Counted from the stretch's first letter, positions 8,519 through 17,014 are shown. The stretch: DNA of 64,000 nucleotides from Rhizobiales bacterium UBA3584 (GCA_002375765.1 DFMV01000016.1:99087-163086), one strand, 5' to 3'. Notes: generated by a model from the sequence alone, not told the origin. A program made the numbers and translations.

Positions 8519-8894
8519 TCTCATGCTCCCCGATCTTTGCTCGAAGCTGCGAAGGCACGGCGATCATTTGAAAGCCCTGCGGCTTTACCTCAACCACATA
8601 GCGGAGCTTGCCCGCTGTCGTGTGGTAGGCAGAGACAATCACACCGTCCCACTGAGCCTCGCCGGTGAACTTCTCGACGGGCTGGCCATATGAATATTCG
8701 GCTTCGGCTGGCCACGCCGAATCTTCATCACGACCTTGATTGCGGGCGGTGAGGAGGGCGCGGGCGAACGACTGCGCAAGCACATGTTCTGCGTCTGCAT
8801 CGATCGGCGTGGGTATGAGCCATTCGACGTACTTCATCGCTTCGATTTCGGCTTGCATCCAGATATCGTCTGGGCACCACTCTGGCTTACTCAT
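8511..8894 (-). CDS. Hypothetical prophage protein
   Basis: 127 residues with a helical first half (CPDDIWMQAEIEAMKYV; QSFARALLTARNQGRDED) and a beta-rich second half. Not recognised. It overlaps the genes on both sides by a few bases, so it is translated as part of the leftward operon. The style (short, acidic, helical) is that of accessory genes of phage early operons. Confidence 0.6.
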   Translation of the reverse strand: MSKPEWCPDDIWMQAEIEAMKYVEWLIPTPIDADAEHVLAQSFARALLTARNQGRDEDSAWPAEAEYSYGQPVEKFTGEAQWDGVIVSAYHTTAGKLRYVVEVKPQGFQMIAVPSQLRAKIGEHENE

Positions 8895-10006
8895 GACTGC
8901 CCTCCCTGTTTGGCTGGCAGAGCGGCGAGGGCGGTGCGGGCGATGTTTCGCATAGATAATTCGGAATTAGTTGAGGGAACGGGGTCACCGTCATCAAGGT
9001 CGCGAATTTTTTCCAGCGCCTCCGATAGTGTTGTGTTGAGGGCTTCGGCGGCAGCGCGTGCTCCCATCTCTTTCCTATGGGCTGATTTCCAGTCTTTCAA
9101 ATCTTCGTGTCGCCGTGTTAACTCCCGCTCCAACCGCTCTGCTCTTTCGTTGGCTGCGGTGATAGCTTTCTGGGCATCTTCGAGAGTGACGAGGGGTTCG
9201 CGGCATCCATGCACAGGAACTAATGCAAGAGCGTCGATGTGGCCGTCTTGTGCTTTGTGGCCATATCCCACCACCTCCATCTGCTCCCCGCTGGCAACCG
9301 GTGCATCATAGACGCGATACCCAACAACGTCGCGTGTATCCATGTCGAACAGGATTGCCACCAGCCCATCAATCTCTCGCACTACGGTTGGGCCGTCCTG
9401 ATTGACGAACTCGGTAAATCCCGCTTCGTCGTTGCGCGTTTCGATATGTCTTGGCTCCCCGCTGGTAGGGGTTGGGGGTTGGGTGGCCAGAACCAAATTC
9501 ACGCCCAGCGCCTTTGCCGCATCAGTCGCGCAATCCGGGCATAGCAGCCCACCATATTGGTGTTCTGGATAATCGCCCAGCGTCTCAGGCTTAGGAGCGA
9601 TCTTGGTCCATAGGTCGTTCGGTACGCTGTAGACGGCGGTGTAGCGACGGTGGCACTTGTCGCACTGGTCTCCGTTCGCTTCTGGCTTGGTGGAGAGGGC
9701 GTCTGGTGGCCCATCGCGACCGATTTCCTTGAACGGGTCAGACAGCGCATAGAGCGGGATGGCGAAATATTCCTCGCTGTTCTCAAGCGGGTCCATTTCG
9801 AGGGTCCAGTTTTCCTCGTTCAGCGCACGATGACCATTGAGCCAGCCATATGGGCCGTGAAGTTCGACGGGGGCAACTTGCTGGGCGCGACGCTGCCTCA
9901 ATTCCTGCACGACCTGTGCGACTTCTCCCGCCATGATCGGTACGCAAGGCATTCCGGCCCCGACCATCTCGGCAAGGCGTTCGTCGCTTACGGTTGGTTT
10001 TGTCAT
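8891..10006 (-). CDS. Hypothetical prophage protein with a CxxC pair and a coiled coil
   Basis: 371 residues, apparently a mosaic of small domains. A central CDKC ... CPDC pair could bind zinc. Residues about 285-345 form a charged coiled coil (ANERAERLERELTRRHEDL). The C-terminus ends in an ARTALAALPA motif, which is common at the end of phage accessory proteins of the Ea22 type. Its function is unknown. It overlaps the genes before and after by four bases each. Confidence 0.55.
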   Translation of the reverse strand: MTKPTVSDERLAEMVGAGMPCVPIMAGEVAQVVQELRQRRAQQVAPVELHGPYGWLNGHRALNEENWTLEMDPLENSEEYFAIPLYALSDPFKEIGRDGPPDALSTKPEANGDQCDKCHRRYTAVYSVPNDLWTKIAPKPETLGDYPEHQYGGLLCPDCATDAAKALGVNLVLATQPPTPTSGEPRHIETRNDEAGFTEFVNQDGPTVVREIDGLVAILFDMDTRDVVGYRVYDAPVASGEQMEVVGYGHKAQDGHIDALALVPVHGCREPLVTLEDAQKAITAANERAERLERELTRRHEDLKDWKSAHRKEMGARAAAEALNTTLSEALEKIRDLDDGDPVPSTNSELSMRNIARTALAALPAKQGGQS

Positions 10007-10482
10007 GTCGTCACCTTCCTGCGCAGATCATTGCGCCCTTGAATTTTTCGGACGCCCTTCGGCCCCCATGCATCTGGTCTGGTCGGTATCTCGGCCCGCT
10101 CGCCCTTGGGCTTTCGTGGCTTCGCGGGGCGCTCGCTGGATGGCTTGGGCTTATCGAGGGGCACTGGGATAGTCCCTGACAGCGTTAGCCGCCTGATGGT
10201 CCTCTGTAGCCCTCGCAGCAGCGTCTTGTAGAGCGACGCTTCGTCCAAGCCCGTCTTGTGCTGATCCAATGCGGTGTGGCATGCGAAACACGCATGAACG
10301 GCACTGGTGTCGTCGGCCTTGATGCCCCGCCCGAACGTTTCGTCATGCAGATGCGCAAGCACGGTTGTCTCGGCATCATAGGTACAGATATCAGGGAAGT
10401 TCAGGACACAGCGCTGGCCCCGCGCGGCATCGCGCAGCTTCTTGGAGCGGATGGGTTCGCGGCGGAAGTCTGGCTCGATCAT
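10003..10482 (-). CDS. DUF1364-family putative nuclease
   Basis: 159 residues. The N-terminal part matches the phage DUF1364 pattern: KKLRDAARGQRCVL, then C-x-x-C-like spacing (CVLNFPDIC), a conserved AHLHDE segment and a CFACHTALDQH metal-binding motif. Such proteins are thought to be HNH-like nucleases encoded near phage recombination genes. The C-terminal third is basic and proline-rich, without domain. It overlaps its neighbours by four bases. Confidence 0.65.
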   Translation of the reverse strand: MIEPDFRREPIRSKKLRDAARGQRCVLNFPDICTYDAETTVLAHLHDETFGRGIKADDTSAVHACFACHTALDQHKTGLDEASLYKTLLRGLQRTIRRLTLSGTIPVPLDKPKPSSERPAKPRKPKGERAEIPTRPDAWGPKGVRKIQGRNDLRRKVTT

Positions 10483-10688
10483 ACCGCGTTCATTCCCGCC
10501 TGAGTTGCGCGAAACACGGGACCATCGTCCAGAACGTCCGCAAACGCATACTTCTTGCGCACCAGGCTCCGCAGGTTCTTCTCCACCTCAATGCCCAGTT
10601 CACTTGCTGCTGCATCCCCAAGGCAGATAGAGCCGCGAGATACGAGGACGGTGAGGGTGTGGTGTTCGGCTGGGGTCAAGCGTCTCAT
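10479..10688 (-). CDS. Small winged-helix-like prophage protein
   Basis: 69 residues. Helix-turn-helix-like pattern (TPAEHHTLTVL ... LGIEVEKNLRSLVRKKYA) followed by a beta wing (FADVLDDGPVFRATQAG). This resembles small phage regulators with a winged helix, but no named family is recognised. Confidence 0.55.
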   Translation of the reverse strand: MRRLTPAEHHTLTVLVSRGSICLGDAAASELGIEVEKNLRSLVRKKYAFADVLDDGPVFRATQAGMNAV

Positions 10689-10954
10689 CGATCGTTCGCC
10701 CCCTTTACAGGAAAGAAGTCGTCAGCGGCGACGATTGCGTCCCCGAGGCAATAGGCCAGTGTCTCGCTGACCTTCTGGATAGGCTGGCGGCTGTATTGGA
10801 GCGAAAGATGGGCGGCAGCCGTCAGTAGCGCCATGATGGCGTCTGCGGGGTCTTCACCGGCGGATTGGCACACGGCCTTTGCCGCCGCCTCGATGGCGAG
10901 AACACGGCGCTGCGGATCGTTCGGGACTTTGCCCTTAATGATGATCTCAACCAT
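10685..10954 (-). CDS. Hypothetical prophage protein
   Basis: 89 residues, largely alpha-helical (RRVLAIEAAAKAVCQSAGEDPADAIMALLTAAAHL). Not recognised. It sits in a chain of four-base overlaps within the leftward operon. Confidence 0.55.
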   Translation of the reverse strand: MVEIIIKGKVPNDPQRRVLAIEAAAKAVCQSAGEDPADAIMALLTAAAHLSLQYSRQPIQKVSETLAYCLGDAIVAADDFFPVKGANDR

Positions 10955-11387
10955 TCGCGGCCTCCTGAGCGATCAGGGCCTTGAGCATGGCAGCGAGGAC
11001 GGCGAGTGGGAGCGTCGGCGCTTCGCCGCTGGCATATCCGCTGTCGAGGTCGGCATCGTCCTCGGCTACGAAAAATTGATAGCCGCCAGAATTAAAAACC
11101 TCACCATCCGGGAACTTCTGGTGGCCGTGTGTCCAACCCGGCAGCACCCGCTCTACAAGAGCAAGGGCGGCGTCGATTGAGGCGGTCGAGTTTGGCGGCA
11201 GAGGCAAAGACGGGCCATCGTTAGAGAACCAAACGGTGAATGCGCCATTCTCACTGCGGACAACTCGCTCAATACGATCTTCTGGCCAGAACCCGGTCAC
11301 ATAGGCGATCTCGACCTCAAGATTGTAGTTAGGCCCGGTCGCCTTCTCCACGCGCTCAAGCAGCGCTTCCAGCTTCGACTTACCCAT
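10947..11387 (-). CDS. Hypothetical prophage protein (phage IDAALALVE-type)
   Basis: 146 residues. The central segment, a threonine/serine followed by SIDAALALVERVLPG, is frequent in small proteins of rhizobial phages whose role is unknown. The protein ends in a helical LPLAVLAAMLKAL stretch. It is part of the overlapping leftward operon. Confidence 0.55.
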   Translation of the reverse strand: MGKSKLEALLERVEKATGPNYNLEVEIAYVTGFWPEDRIERVVRSENGAFTVWFSNDGPSLPLPPNSTASIDAALALVERVLPGWTHGHQKFPDGEVFNSGGYQFFVAEDDADLDSGYASGEAPTLPLAVLAAMLKALIAQEAANG

Positions 11388-11658
11388 GGTGCAATTCGCT
11401 CCTGAGCTTCGCCGTGCACGCCGCCCTGGCGTCGTGCTTCACGGGCGGGTGCCAATCGATCCCGAGACTGGCCGCAAGGTCGGAATGGACGATCTCCGAC
11501 AGGCGGGACCGCTCGCGTTCTGTGGACTGCTTGCGCTTCGACTTGATGGTGATGCGGGTATTCAGAACGTCGATGCGGTTCTCACGCTTCCACTGGCAAA
11601 GGCGGCGCCATTCGAGCCAGCTTTCGATGGCGGTGCGGATATATCGGGGGATGCTCAT
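11380..11658 (-). CDS. Hypothetical basic prophage protein
   Basis: 92 residues, starting at ATG 11658, which overlaps the stop of the small membrane protein as ATGA. It is rich in Arg and Lys (ESWLEWRRLCQWKRENR; KSKRKQSTERERSRL), which suggests nucleic-acid contact. No domain is recognised. Confidence 0.5.
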   Translation of the reverse strand: MSIPRYIRTAIESWLEWRRLCQWKRENRIDVLNTRITIKSKRKQSTERERSRLSEIVHSDLAASLGIDWHPPVKHDARAACTAKLRSELHHG

Positions 11659-11828
11659 GATGCACCTGTGAACATCAGGGCGCTCATCCAAACCGTTGCG
11701 GCACCGATGGCCGCCGGCAGCAGGCGAAACATAAACCCGTTGATGATCCCGGCGGCGCTTGTCATCGCCGCTATGATCAGCAGCGTTGTGCCGGAAAGAG
11801 CGAGGAAATGCGGGGCATATTCAATCAT
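11655..11828 (-). CDS. Small two-helix membrane protein
   Basis: A 57-residue protein, MIEYAPHFLALSG to LMFTGAS. Two hydrophobic helices are evident (FLALSGTTLLIIAAMTSAAG and LLPAAIGAATVWMSALMF). Its start overlaps the NinB-like gene's stop and its stop overlaps the next start, both as ATGA, which strongly supports translation. Function unknown. Small membrane proteins in lysogeny operons sometimes affect superinfection; that is only a possibility. Confidence 0.65.
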   Translation of the reverse strand: MIEYAPHFLALSGTTLLIIAAMTSAAGIINGFMFRLLPAAIGAATVWMSALMFTGAS

Positions 11829-12319
11829 GTCATTGCGTCCTCATAAACGGCCACTGGGGGCGACGGGCGCCAGTCCAGTGACTTGTCCTCGGGGATGGTC
11901 AGCTCAACGCCCTGGGTGCTGAACTCGCGATGCACGGCGTCCAGATAGGCCGATAGCTGCTTGGTGTTCATCTTGGAGGTGATGGGCCAGTCAAACGGCG
12001 CTTTCATCAGGGCCAGCTTGAACGGGTAGGGCGCCGGGCGGACCTTGTCGTCATAGGCTTGGCGGAAGTCCTCATCGGCCTCGCGCAAGATCGGAACGCC
12101 GTGGTGCAGCTTACAATGCGCCCGTGCGTCCTCGGTGCTCTCAAATGATCCGGGAAGCTGCTCGGCAATCTCGCCGTACCATTTGAATGCAAGTTTGTTC
12201 TGAGCGATCGACCGACGCCCGCCCTTCGATATGCTCACGGTGAACGGCGGCTCCTGACGCTCGATGAAAGCAATGAGGCGCTTGTGCTCGAACTCGTCCT
12301 CTACGATGCGCTGTACCAT
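11825..12319 (-). CDS. NinB-like recombination protein
   Basis: 164 residues. The pattern RSIAQNKLAFKWYGEIAEQL resembles the RSxxQNxxLW(x)xLxDI signature of the lambda NinB/Orf family. Those proteins bind single-stranded DNA and act as recombination mediators. The context supports this: the next two upstream genes in the same operon encode a RecB/Cas4-like nuclease and a Sak4-like ATPase. The family match is by eye, hence moderate confidence. Confidence 0.55.
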   Translation of the reverse strand: MVQRIVEDEFEHKRLIAFIERQEPPFTVSISKGGRRSIAQNKLAFKWYGEIAEQLPGSFESTEDARAHCKLHHGVPILREADEDFRQAYDDKVRPAPYPFKLALMKAPFDWPITSKMNTKQLSAYLDAVHREFSTQGVELTIPEDKSLDWRPSPPVAVYEDAMT

Positions 12320-12374
12320 GTGATCCTCCTGCGCATCGGGGGCGACGTTTCCGCCGACCCCCGCCCTGCGCTGG

Positions 12375-12980
12375 TTAAGCTGCGATCTTTGCGTCCGGCA
12401 GGTTTACCGACCGCGCGAATTCATAGAAGGTTGAGGCATGGCGCTCACAATCGGCCGCCATGCCGGGGTAGCGGTAAGCCCGCATGATCTGGGGAGGCTT
12501 GACGGTGTAGGTCTTGGCCTCGGTTTCCTTGATCTCGAAGATGTTCCAGACGAACACATCGGCGCCGAACAACTCGAGATAGAAGCGCCATTGGCATCCG
12601 TCCAAATACCGCTCCGGATCAAACCGGCTCGTGGTCTTGTGGTCGGTGATGATCGCGCCTTCGATCCCGTCCACCTGTCCGGTGACGGTGAGCGGCCCAT
12701 ACTGCCCATAGCCGCGAAGCTCACGAATGGACGGCAGAGATAGCTCAGCATCGGGTAAATGGAATTTGTAGCCATTGGCCTCCAGAACTTCGTAATCGCC
12801 GTCCTGAGCTATCTCTAGGGCCTTGTGGAATGCTGTGCCGGCACTCATCTGCTCTGTCGGCTCATCGACGGTGAGGAACCGTATGTGGTCCTCAAGCGTC
12901 GGCTCCTCCTGCCCATCGAACAGCGGCTTCCAATTCAACCACTGGCGATGGGCTTCAACATTGCTTACACGTGCCAACAT
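12375..12980 (-). CDS. PD-(D/E)XK nuclease, RecB/Cas4-like
   Basis: 201 residues from ATG 12980, which overlaps the upstream stop. Family motifs are visible in order: GTAFHKALE (helical motif I), VDGIEGAIITDHKTT (the D ... D-x-K catalytic core) and the following CQWRFYLELF helix (Q-x-x-x-Y-like motif). Such phage nucleases resect DNA ends for single-strand annealing. The ATPase encoded just upstream is the usual partner. There is no clear four-cysteine iron-sulphur cluster. Confidence 0.75.
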   Translation of the reverse strand: MLARVSNVEAHRQWLNWKPLFDGQEEPTLEDHIRFLTVDEPTEQMSAGTAFHKALEIAQDGDYEVLEANGYKFHLPDAELSLPSIRELRGYGQYGPLTVTGQVDGIEGAIITDHKTTSRFDPERYLDGCQWRFYLELFGADVFVWNIFEIKETEAKTYTVKPPQIMRAYRYPGMAADCERHASTFYEFARSVNLPDAKIAA

Positions 12981-13885
12981 CAAGCGGCCTCGGTTTCCTT
13001 GGCCACATAGGTGCCGGTTGCCTTGTCGCCGGTCAGGCCAATGTCGGTTGCCCGAGCATGCAGCAATGTGATGCACGACTTGCCGGCAAGCTTGGCGCGA
13101 TCTATCAGCGCATTGATGCCGTCGGCGTCCTTGACGTTCGGAAGGTTGGTGCGGAACCATTCCTGTTCGGCCACGACATGCTGTTGCTCGGCGGATAGCT
13201 CATTGAGCTTGGCCTTGGTCTGCTCGATTACGGACGCCAGCAAAGTGCCGAAAGCGGGATCATCGACATTCGGAACCGAGATTGGCGGCAACTGGCCGGG
13301 GTTTTTGCCGAACGCCGCATCCGTGGGGGAGAAGCGCAACCAGCGCTGCCCGTTGTCGATCACGAGACGCCCCATAGCATCTGCGGCCTTGTAGATTTCA
13401 TTCTTCGATCCGCCCTGCACATCAAGGCGCTCGATTACGTCATCGCCGCTGCGCTGTTCGTCCATGTGAGCAACCAGCACCACGTCCTTGCCAAAGCTGT
13501 TGAGGAGCTTCAGGAACGACACAAAGCGGGACTTGAGCTCGCCATAGCCCTGAAGCGTCAACGCGCCTCCACGGCCATGCTTGGGGTTCTTGGCGATGAT
13601 ATCGACGGTGAGCGAATCCAGCGCACGACCGGCTGTGTCCACGATGACGGTCTTGAACGGCGCCAAGTCCTCGGCGGTGATGCCTGCGATGTCGCTCCAG
13701 CCTTCGACGCGCACAATGTCCTTGCGGTTGGCGGCACGGTGACTGCCTTGGTCGAAGTCGAGCAGGAGCGGATCGTCCGCGGTAAATGCAAGGCTGGTCT
13801 TGCCCAACCCTGGCGGGCCATACACCACGAGGTTGAGGCGTTCGACGTTGATGGGATCTGATGATCGTGTGATTTTCAAAGGCAT
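12980..13885 (-). CDS. Sak4-like ATP-binding recombination protein
   Basis: 301 residues with an AAA/RecA-type core: Walker A GPPGLGKTS near residue 27, then LLLDFDQGSH and Walker B-like TVIVDTAGR. After that comes a strand ending LVAHMDEQ, where sensor residues are expected. This matches the phage AAA_24/Sak4 group, single-strand annealing ATPases that work with an exonuclease. The start is ATG 13885 with GGAGAA upstream. The C-terminal 90 residues are a family-typical helical tail. Confidence 0.75.
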   Translation of the reverse strand: MPLKITRSSDPINVERLNLVVYGPPGLGKTSLAFTADDPLLLDFDQGSHRAANRKDIVRVEGWSDIAGITAEDLAPFKTVIVDTAGRALDSLTVDIIAKNPKHGRGGALTLQGYGELKSRFVSFLKLLNSFGKDVVLVAHMDEQRSGDDVIERLDVQGGSKNEIYKAADAMGRLVIDNGQRWLRFSPTDAAFGKNPGQLPPISVPNVDDPAFGTLLASVIEQTKAKLNELSAEQQHVVAEQEWFRTNLPNVKDADGINALIDRAKLAGKSCITLLHARATDIGLTGDKATGTYVAKETEAA

Positions 13886-13909
13886 CGGTATTCTCCGTGG
13901 TTGTGCGGC

Positions 13910-14113
13910 CTATGCCGCATGATCGATTGGGAAGGGCAGGCGCTCTGCAAAGCTGTCTCGCCATGCCAAGTGCATCGCGGCACCCTTTCGCAGCCGTGCG
14001 GCCTCCTGTGCGTCTCCATCGGCCTCGTATTTGTCAGCCGTGGCATTGAGCCCAGCAGCGGCGCGCTCACAGGCATCGCGGCATGCTTGGGGGTCGAGAA
14101 ATCTGGCACTCAT
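13910..14113 (-). CDS. Hypothetical small helical protein
   Basis: 67 residues, almost wholly helical and alanine-rich (DPQACRDACERAAAGLNATADKYEADGDAQEAARL). It overlaps the next upstream gene by four bases. No function is recognised; such short helical proteins are common in phage early operons. Confidence 0.5.
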   Translation of the reverse strand: MSARFLDPQACRDACERAAAGLNATADKYEADGDAQEAARLRKGAAMHLAWRDSFAERLPFPIDHAA

Positions 14114-14304
14114 GCGACTTTCCTTTCGCGTATCAACTTCTGTTCCAGCTCGATTGCTGTGTTTATGTCTGAGGTAGGCGGGCCGTATCCGGCGCGCTTG
14201 TTCTCGATTGCTTCGTCAATCAGGGCCTTGAGCGCTTCCAGATCACCGGCATCGGATAGGGCGCGGGCCTTCTGGTCGAAAAAGCAGAGGAAGGGATCGG
14301 TCAT
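14110..14304 (-). CDS. Hypothetical small protein
   Basis: 64 residues, helical (FDQKARALSDAGDLEALKALIDEAIENKRAGYG). Starts and stops overlap both neighbours by four bases, supporting translation. Function unknown. Confidence 0.5.
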   Translation of the reverse strand: MTDPFLCFFDQKARALSDAGDLEALKALIDEAIENKRAGYGPPTSDINTAIELEQKLIRERKVA

Positions 14305-14798
14305 GCCGCCACCTTTGCCGTGCTGCGTTTGGCCTCGCGCATCAGCACCTTTTCAGCGACTGACAAATGGCCAGCCTCTTGGTTGCAATCGGGGCACGAC
14401 AGAACGAGGTTCGAGACGTGGTTCGGACCGCCATGGGCAACAGCAACCAAATGCTCGATGGTGATCTCTCGGCTATCGGCGTCGAGAAATCCGTTCTCGC
14501 AAAACCAGCATTCAAGCCCGTCGCGCTCTGCCAGGGTTTCGATCTGGTGGCGCAGCTTGCGGCGTGCCTTCTGGTCTGGCGACAGCGGGATATTCTTGCC
14601 GTCGAGATAGGCGGACCGAATGCGGTCAATGCCCTCGGGCCAGGTTTGCGCGCCCTTCTTGTTCTGATAGACTACGAACACCCCGTCAGCGGTATCGACG
14701 CGCAGGATTTCATAGGGGTTCGTTGGCGACTGGATCACCGCGCCACGCGCGACCAGCCAATCCCTGAATTTCTCCATCTCGAAGCGCTTGCGGGCCAT
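14301..14798 (-). CDS. HNH endonuclease
   Basis: 165 residues from ATG 14798. The HNH core is complete: zinc ligands CWFCE and CPDCN flank the ITIEHLVAVAHGGPNHVSNLVLSC segment with its His and Asn. The N-terminal part may be a specificity domain (RFEMEKFRDWLVARGA). This is a small phage-type HNH enzyme within a recombination/accessory operon. It is far from the terminase, so a packaging role (as with HK97 gp74) is less likely but not excluded. Confidence 0.75.
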   Translation of the reverse strand: MARKRFEMEKFRDWLVARGAVIQSPTNPYEILRVDTADGVFVVYQNKKGAQTWPEGIDRIRSAYLDGKNIPLSPDQKARRKLRHQIETLAERDGLECWFCENGFLDADSREITIEHLVAVAHGGPNHVSNLVLSCPDCNQEAGHLSVAEKVLMREAKRSTAKVAA

Positions 14799-14920
14799 CA
14801 CAGCCACCCCAGCGACTGAGCGATCGTTTCCCCATGCCTCGCGATGAAAGCAAACCACAGGCTTCCCAACACCGCAGGGACGCATAGAGCGGCAGTCGTG
14901 AGGTGGGGGTGGCTACGCAT
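14798..14920 (-). CDS. Tiny single-helix membrane protein
   Basis: A 40-residue protein (MRSHPHLTTAALCVPAVLGSL to AQSLGWL) with one transmembrane helix. The start at 14920 overlaps the preceding gene's end, and the stop overlaps the HNH gene's start. Function unknown. Confidence 0.5.
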   Translation of the reverse strand: MRSHPHLTTAALCVPAVLGSLWFAFIARHGETIAQSLGWL

Positions 14921-15206
14921 TGGAACCTCCGGTGGCTTTGGCGATGGCTTCACGTGCCTCTGCCATATCCTCCGGCTCACCATCCCATTCGTGGACGATG
15001 CGCTTAAGAGCCTTGAGCATGTCGGGGGCGGCAGATATTAAATGGGCGTCCGCTAGACTCTGTTCGTCCGGGCCATCACCGTCCCCGTCAAATATCGCTA
15101 GGACGCGATTGGTCGGCATCCCGGCCTGAACGAGCAATTCTCCTTCGTTGTACTTTGACCACTTCGCTGTCCACTCGCCCGGCGTATGCTTCACTATCTC
15201 TGTCAT
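14913..15206 (-). CDS. Phage accessory protein of the AHLISAAPDMLKAL type
   Basis: 97 residues. It shows the pattern of a very common phage early protein: HTPGEWTAKW at the start, a DGDGDGPDEQSLADAHLISAAPDMLKALK centre and a helical acidic tail. No biochemical role is established for the group. Confidence 0.6.
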   Translation of the reverse strand: MTEIVKHTPGEWTAKWSKYNEGELLVQAGMPTNRVLAIFDGDGDGPDEQSLADAHLISAAPDMLKALKRIVHEWDGEPEDMAEAREAIAKATGGSNA

Positions 15207-15211
15207 TGTCG

Positions 15212-15544
15212 CTACTCCGGTTGGGTTTGAGAGGGGGATGCGGCGTCGATCAGATTGTGCCAGTCGTCAAAGCCCTGATCCTTCGCGTATATGCGGCTGG
15301 GCATTGAGTTCAGACCCAGCCGATCAACCGCTTGCCACTGGCATGCACGGGCGTCTGCGATCTCCCGCTCAAGCTCTTCCCGGTTAGTGCGTCCGGTATC
15401 GGGATCGATCTCATCAATGCCGTGAATGATGCAGCGTGCAGCGCGCGCCGATAGCTCGTTGCACTCTTCGATCAGCTTGCCGAGGATCGCTAGACGGTGC
15501 ATGTCCTGCTCTGGAAGCCATGGGGAAATTTGACCTTCGGCCAT
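15212..15544 (-). CDS. MazG-like phage protein
   Basis: 110 residues. The helical motif LIEECNELSARAARCI, with a second acidic helix REELEREIADARAC, resembles the ExxE ... ExxD metal site of all-alpha NTP pyrophosphohydrolases (MazG-like). Such enzymes would act on nucleotides during infection. AGGAGG lies upstream of the start. The identification is by motif only. Confidence 0.5.
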   Translation of the reverse strand: MAEGQISPWLPEQDMHRLAILGKLIEECNELSARAARCIIHGIDEIDPDTGRTNREELEREIADARACQWQAVDRLGLNSMPSRIYAKDQGFDDWHNLIDAASPSQTQPE

Positions 15545-15661
15545 CTGGCCCTCCTGTGAATTTGTGGGGCGGTGATACCGGGGCGCCCAGCCCGCTCGTT
15601 GTGGAGATTGGCCCCCAGCCCCGCATTCGTTCCGGTGCGGTGTCCGGTGCCCACTGACGGG

Positions 15662-16063
15662 CTATTCAGCAGCGACGGCAAAAGCCGCGCGTTCGTTGCG
15701 GGACTGGCGAACAAGCGCCTCGTGAATGTCCATCTGATTGGCGCACCAGCGCATGATCCAGGCTTTCGCCTTGCGGATTGCAGCCGGATCAATGGTCGTG
15801 ATAACCTCGCGATAGGGCTTGCCGCCGATGATTTGCTCCTGCCCGACGCGCTTGGTCTTGCCCACGATGCGCAGGTTGAAATCAAACCGCTCGTCGCACT
15901 CGATGCGCCAAATCTGCGGCTTGCATCCGGGGAAAGAGGCAACGGCACTGGCAATGCCGCCCTGAATGGTTCCATCGAGGTCGTTGCCCTCAAGGCCCAA
16001 TTCCAGCTTGATCTCGGCAACGCTGATCGGTGTGTCGCCATCACTCAAAAGATATGCGGGCAT
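15662..16063 (-). CDS. Hypothetical prophage protein
   Basis: 133 residues, with a beta-rich first half (PISVAEIKLELGLEGNDLDG; IWRIECDERFDFNLRIVGKTKRVG) and a helical C-terminal part. Not recognised. The 117 bases between this gene and the next hold only the latter's ribosome-binding site. Confidence 0.5.
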   Translation of the reverse strand: MPAYLLSDGDTPISVAEIKLELGLEGNDLDGTIQGGIASAVASFPGCKPQIWRIECDERFDFNLRIVGKTKRVGQEQIIGGKPYREVITTIDPAAIRKAKAWIMRWCANQMDIHEALVRQSRNERAAFAVAAE

Positions 16064-16093
16064 GGTCGTCTTTGCCTCCGGTGAGGATGGGGG

Positions 16094-16753
16094 TTAGGCG
16101 GCCTTCACGGCGCGAAGGTGCGGCGCGTTGGCGTTGAAAACGGCTCTTGAAAACCCCATGGGGGTGGCGCTGCGAAAGTCTGCGCGTCCATCGCCGGGGG
16201 TTGCTTTGTGGATGCGGTCGTCTGGCTCGCCGAGCCAAGGAGCCGGGCACTTCTCCGGCATTACAAAGCCGTTGTAGGCCCACACGCAGGTCTTCTTGCT
16301 GTAGTTGTCGTCTTCGCAGAGAGCCGCGTAATCGCTTGGATCGAAATAGTGGTCAGGCTTCCCGGTGTGGGGTATGCTCGACAGGACACCGACAGGGTTC
16401 TCGCTAAACGAGGGAGCGCCGGACCACTTCAGAACCTGCCGGCCAGCCTCGAACATCTCCAAGGCGTCGCGGAGCATGTATCCGCCCTTCTTGGCGAAGT
16501 CCCGAGCGCCTGAACCGGCGACATTGGTGCAAGGCGTCCAAGCGGCCCCGAATACAATCTCGACGCCAGCCGGGGGAGCCCAAGTCCGGACATCACCCCA
16601 GACGTAGTGGATGCGACCAGCACCAACCTGCTCAACACGATCACGGCGAATGGAGTGCTCGATATCGACACAGAAGCATTCATAACCAGCCTCGGCCCAT
16701 GGGCGAACAAAGTTGCCAGTCAGATCGCAGAGGGAAACAACAGCCCGTGTCAT
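16094..16753 (-). CDS. DNA (cytosine-5)-methyltransferase-like protein
   Basis: 219 residues. The start carries an AdoMet-site-like segment (LCDLTGNFVRPWAEAGYECFCVDIE), equivalent to the DLFxGxG...AG-Y and acidic strand of C5 methyltransferases. Then come GDVRTW and a PC-containing catalytic loop (WTPCTNVAGSG). The usual target-recognition domain is very short. It could methylate phage DNA against restriction. Phage homologues of this short form are known; their activity is often untested. Confidence 0.55.
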   Translation of the reverse strand: MTRAVVSLCDLTGNFVRPWAEAGYECFCVDIEHSIRRDRVEQVGAGRIHYVWGDVRTWAPPAGVEIVFGAAWTPCTNVAGSGARDFAKKGGYMLRDALEMFEAGRQVLKWSGAPSFSENPVGVLSSIPHTGKPDHYFDPSDYAALCEDDNYSKKTCVWAYNGFVMPEKCPAPWLGEPDDRIHKATPGDGRADFRSATPMGFSRAVFNANAPHLRAVKAA

Positions 16754-16899
16754 GCCGCACCTGCCGCAATCTCACGAGCCATGCCGATGGACGGGCAGAC
16801 GCGAACCAGCTTGTCGGACGCATAGACGTAGAAATCGTCGCCATGGCTTTCCGTGACGCGCCAGATTTCGATGCTTCCGTATTTCGCTACCAGTTCCAT
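16750..16899 (-). CDS. First small gene of the leftward operon
   Basis: A 49-residue protein (MELVAKYGSIEIWRV to AREIAAGAA). The stop overlaps the methyltransferase start as ATGA, and GGAG lies eight bases before the start. A short beta hairpin then a helix is likely. Function unknown. It is the first gene behind the leftward promoter. Confidence 0.55.
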   Translation of the reverse strand: MELVAKYGSIEIWRVTESHGDDFYVYASDKLVRVCPSIGMAREIAAGAA

Positions 16900-16967
16900 G
16901 TCTGCGCTCCATCTGTTCTGAGAAGATCGGCCCGGGAGGGCGATCGGTCTCGCTGTCGATGAATTAC

Positions 16968-16996
16968 GTTATATACGCTCAAAACGTATAGCGCAA
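16968..16996 (-). promoter_or_regulatory. Leftward early promoter (PL-like)
   Basis: On the minus strand TTGCGC (16991-16996) and TATAAC (16968-16973) are separated by exactly 17 bases. The start of transcription should be near 16961, 60 bases ahead of the first gene. Repeated ACGT half-sites (TTACGTT, AAACGTA) overlap it and resemble the operator at the rightward promoter, so the CI-like repressor probably controls it. Confidence 0.65.
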
Positions 16997-17014
16997 GCAT
17001 AATAACGCTGACCG

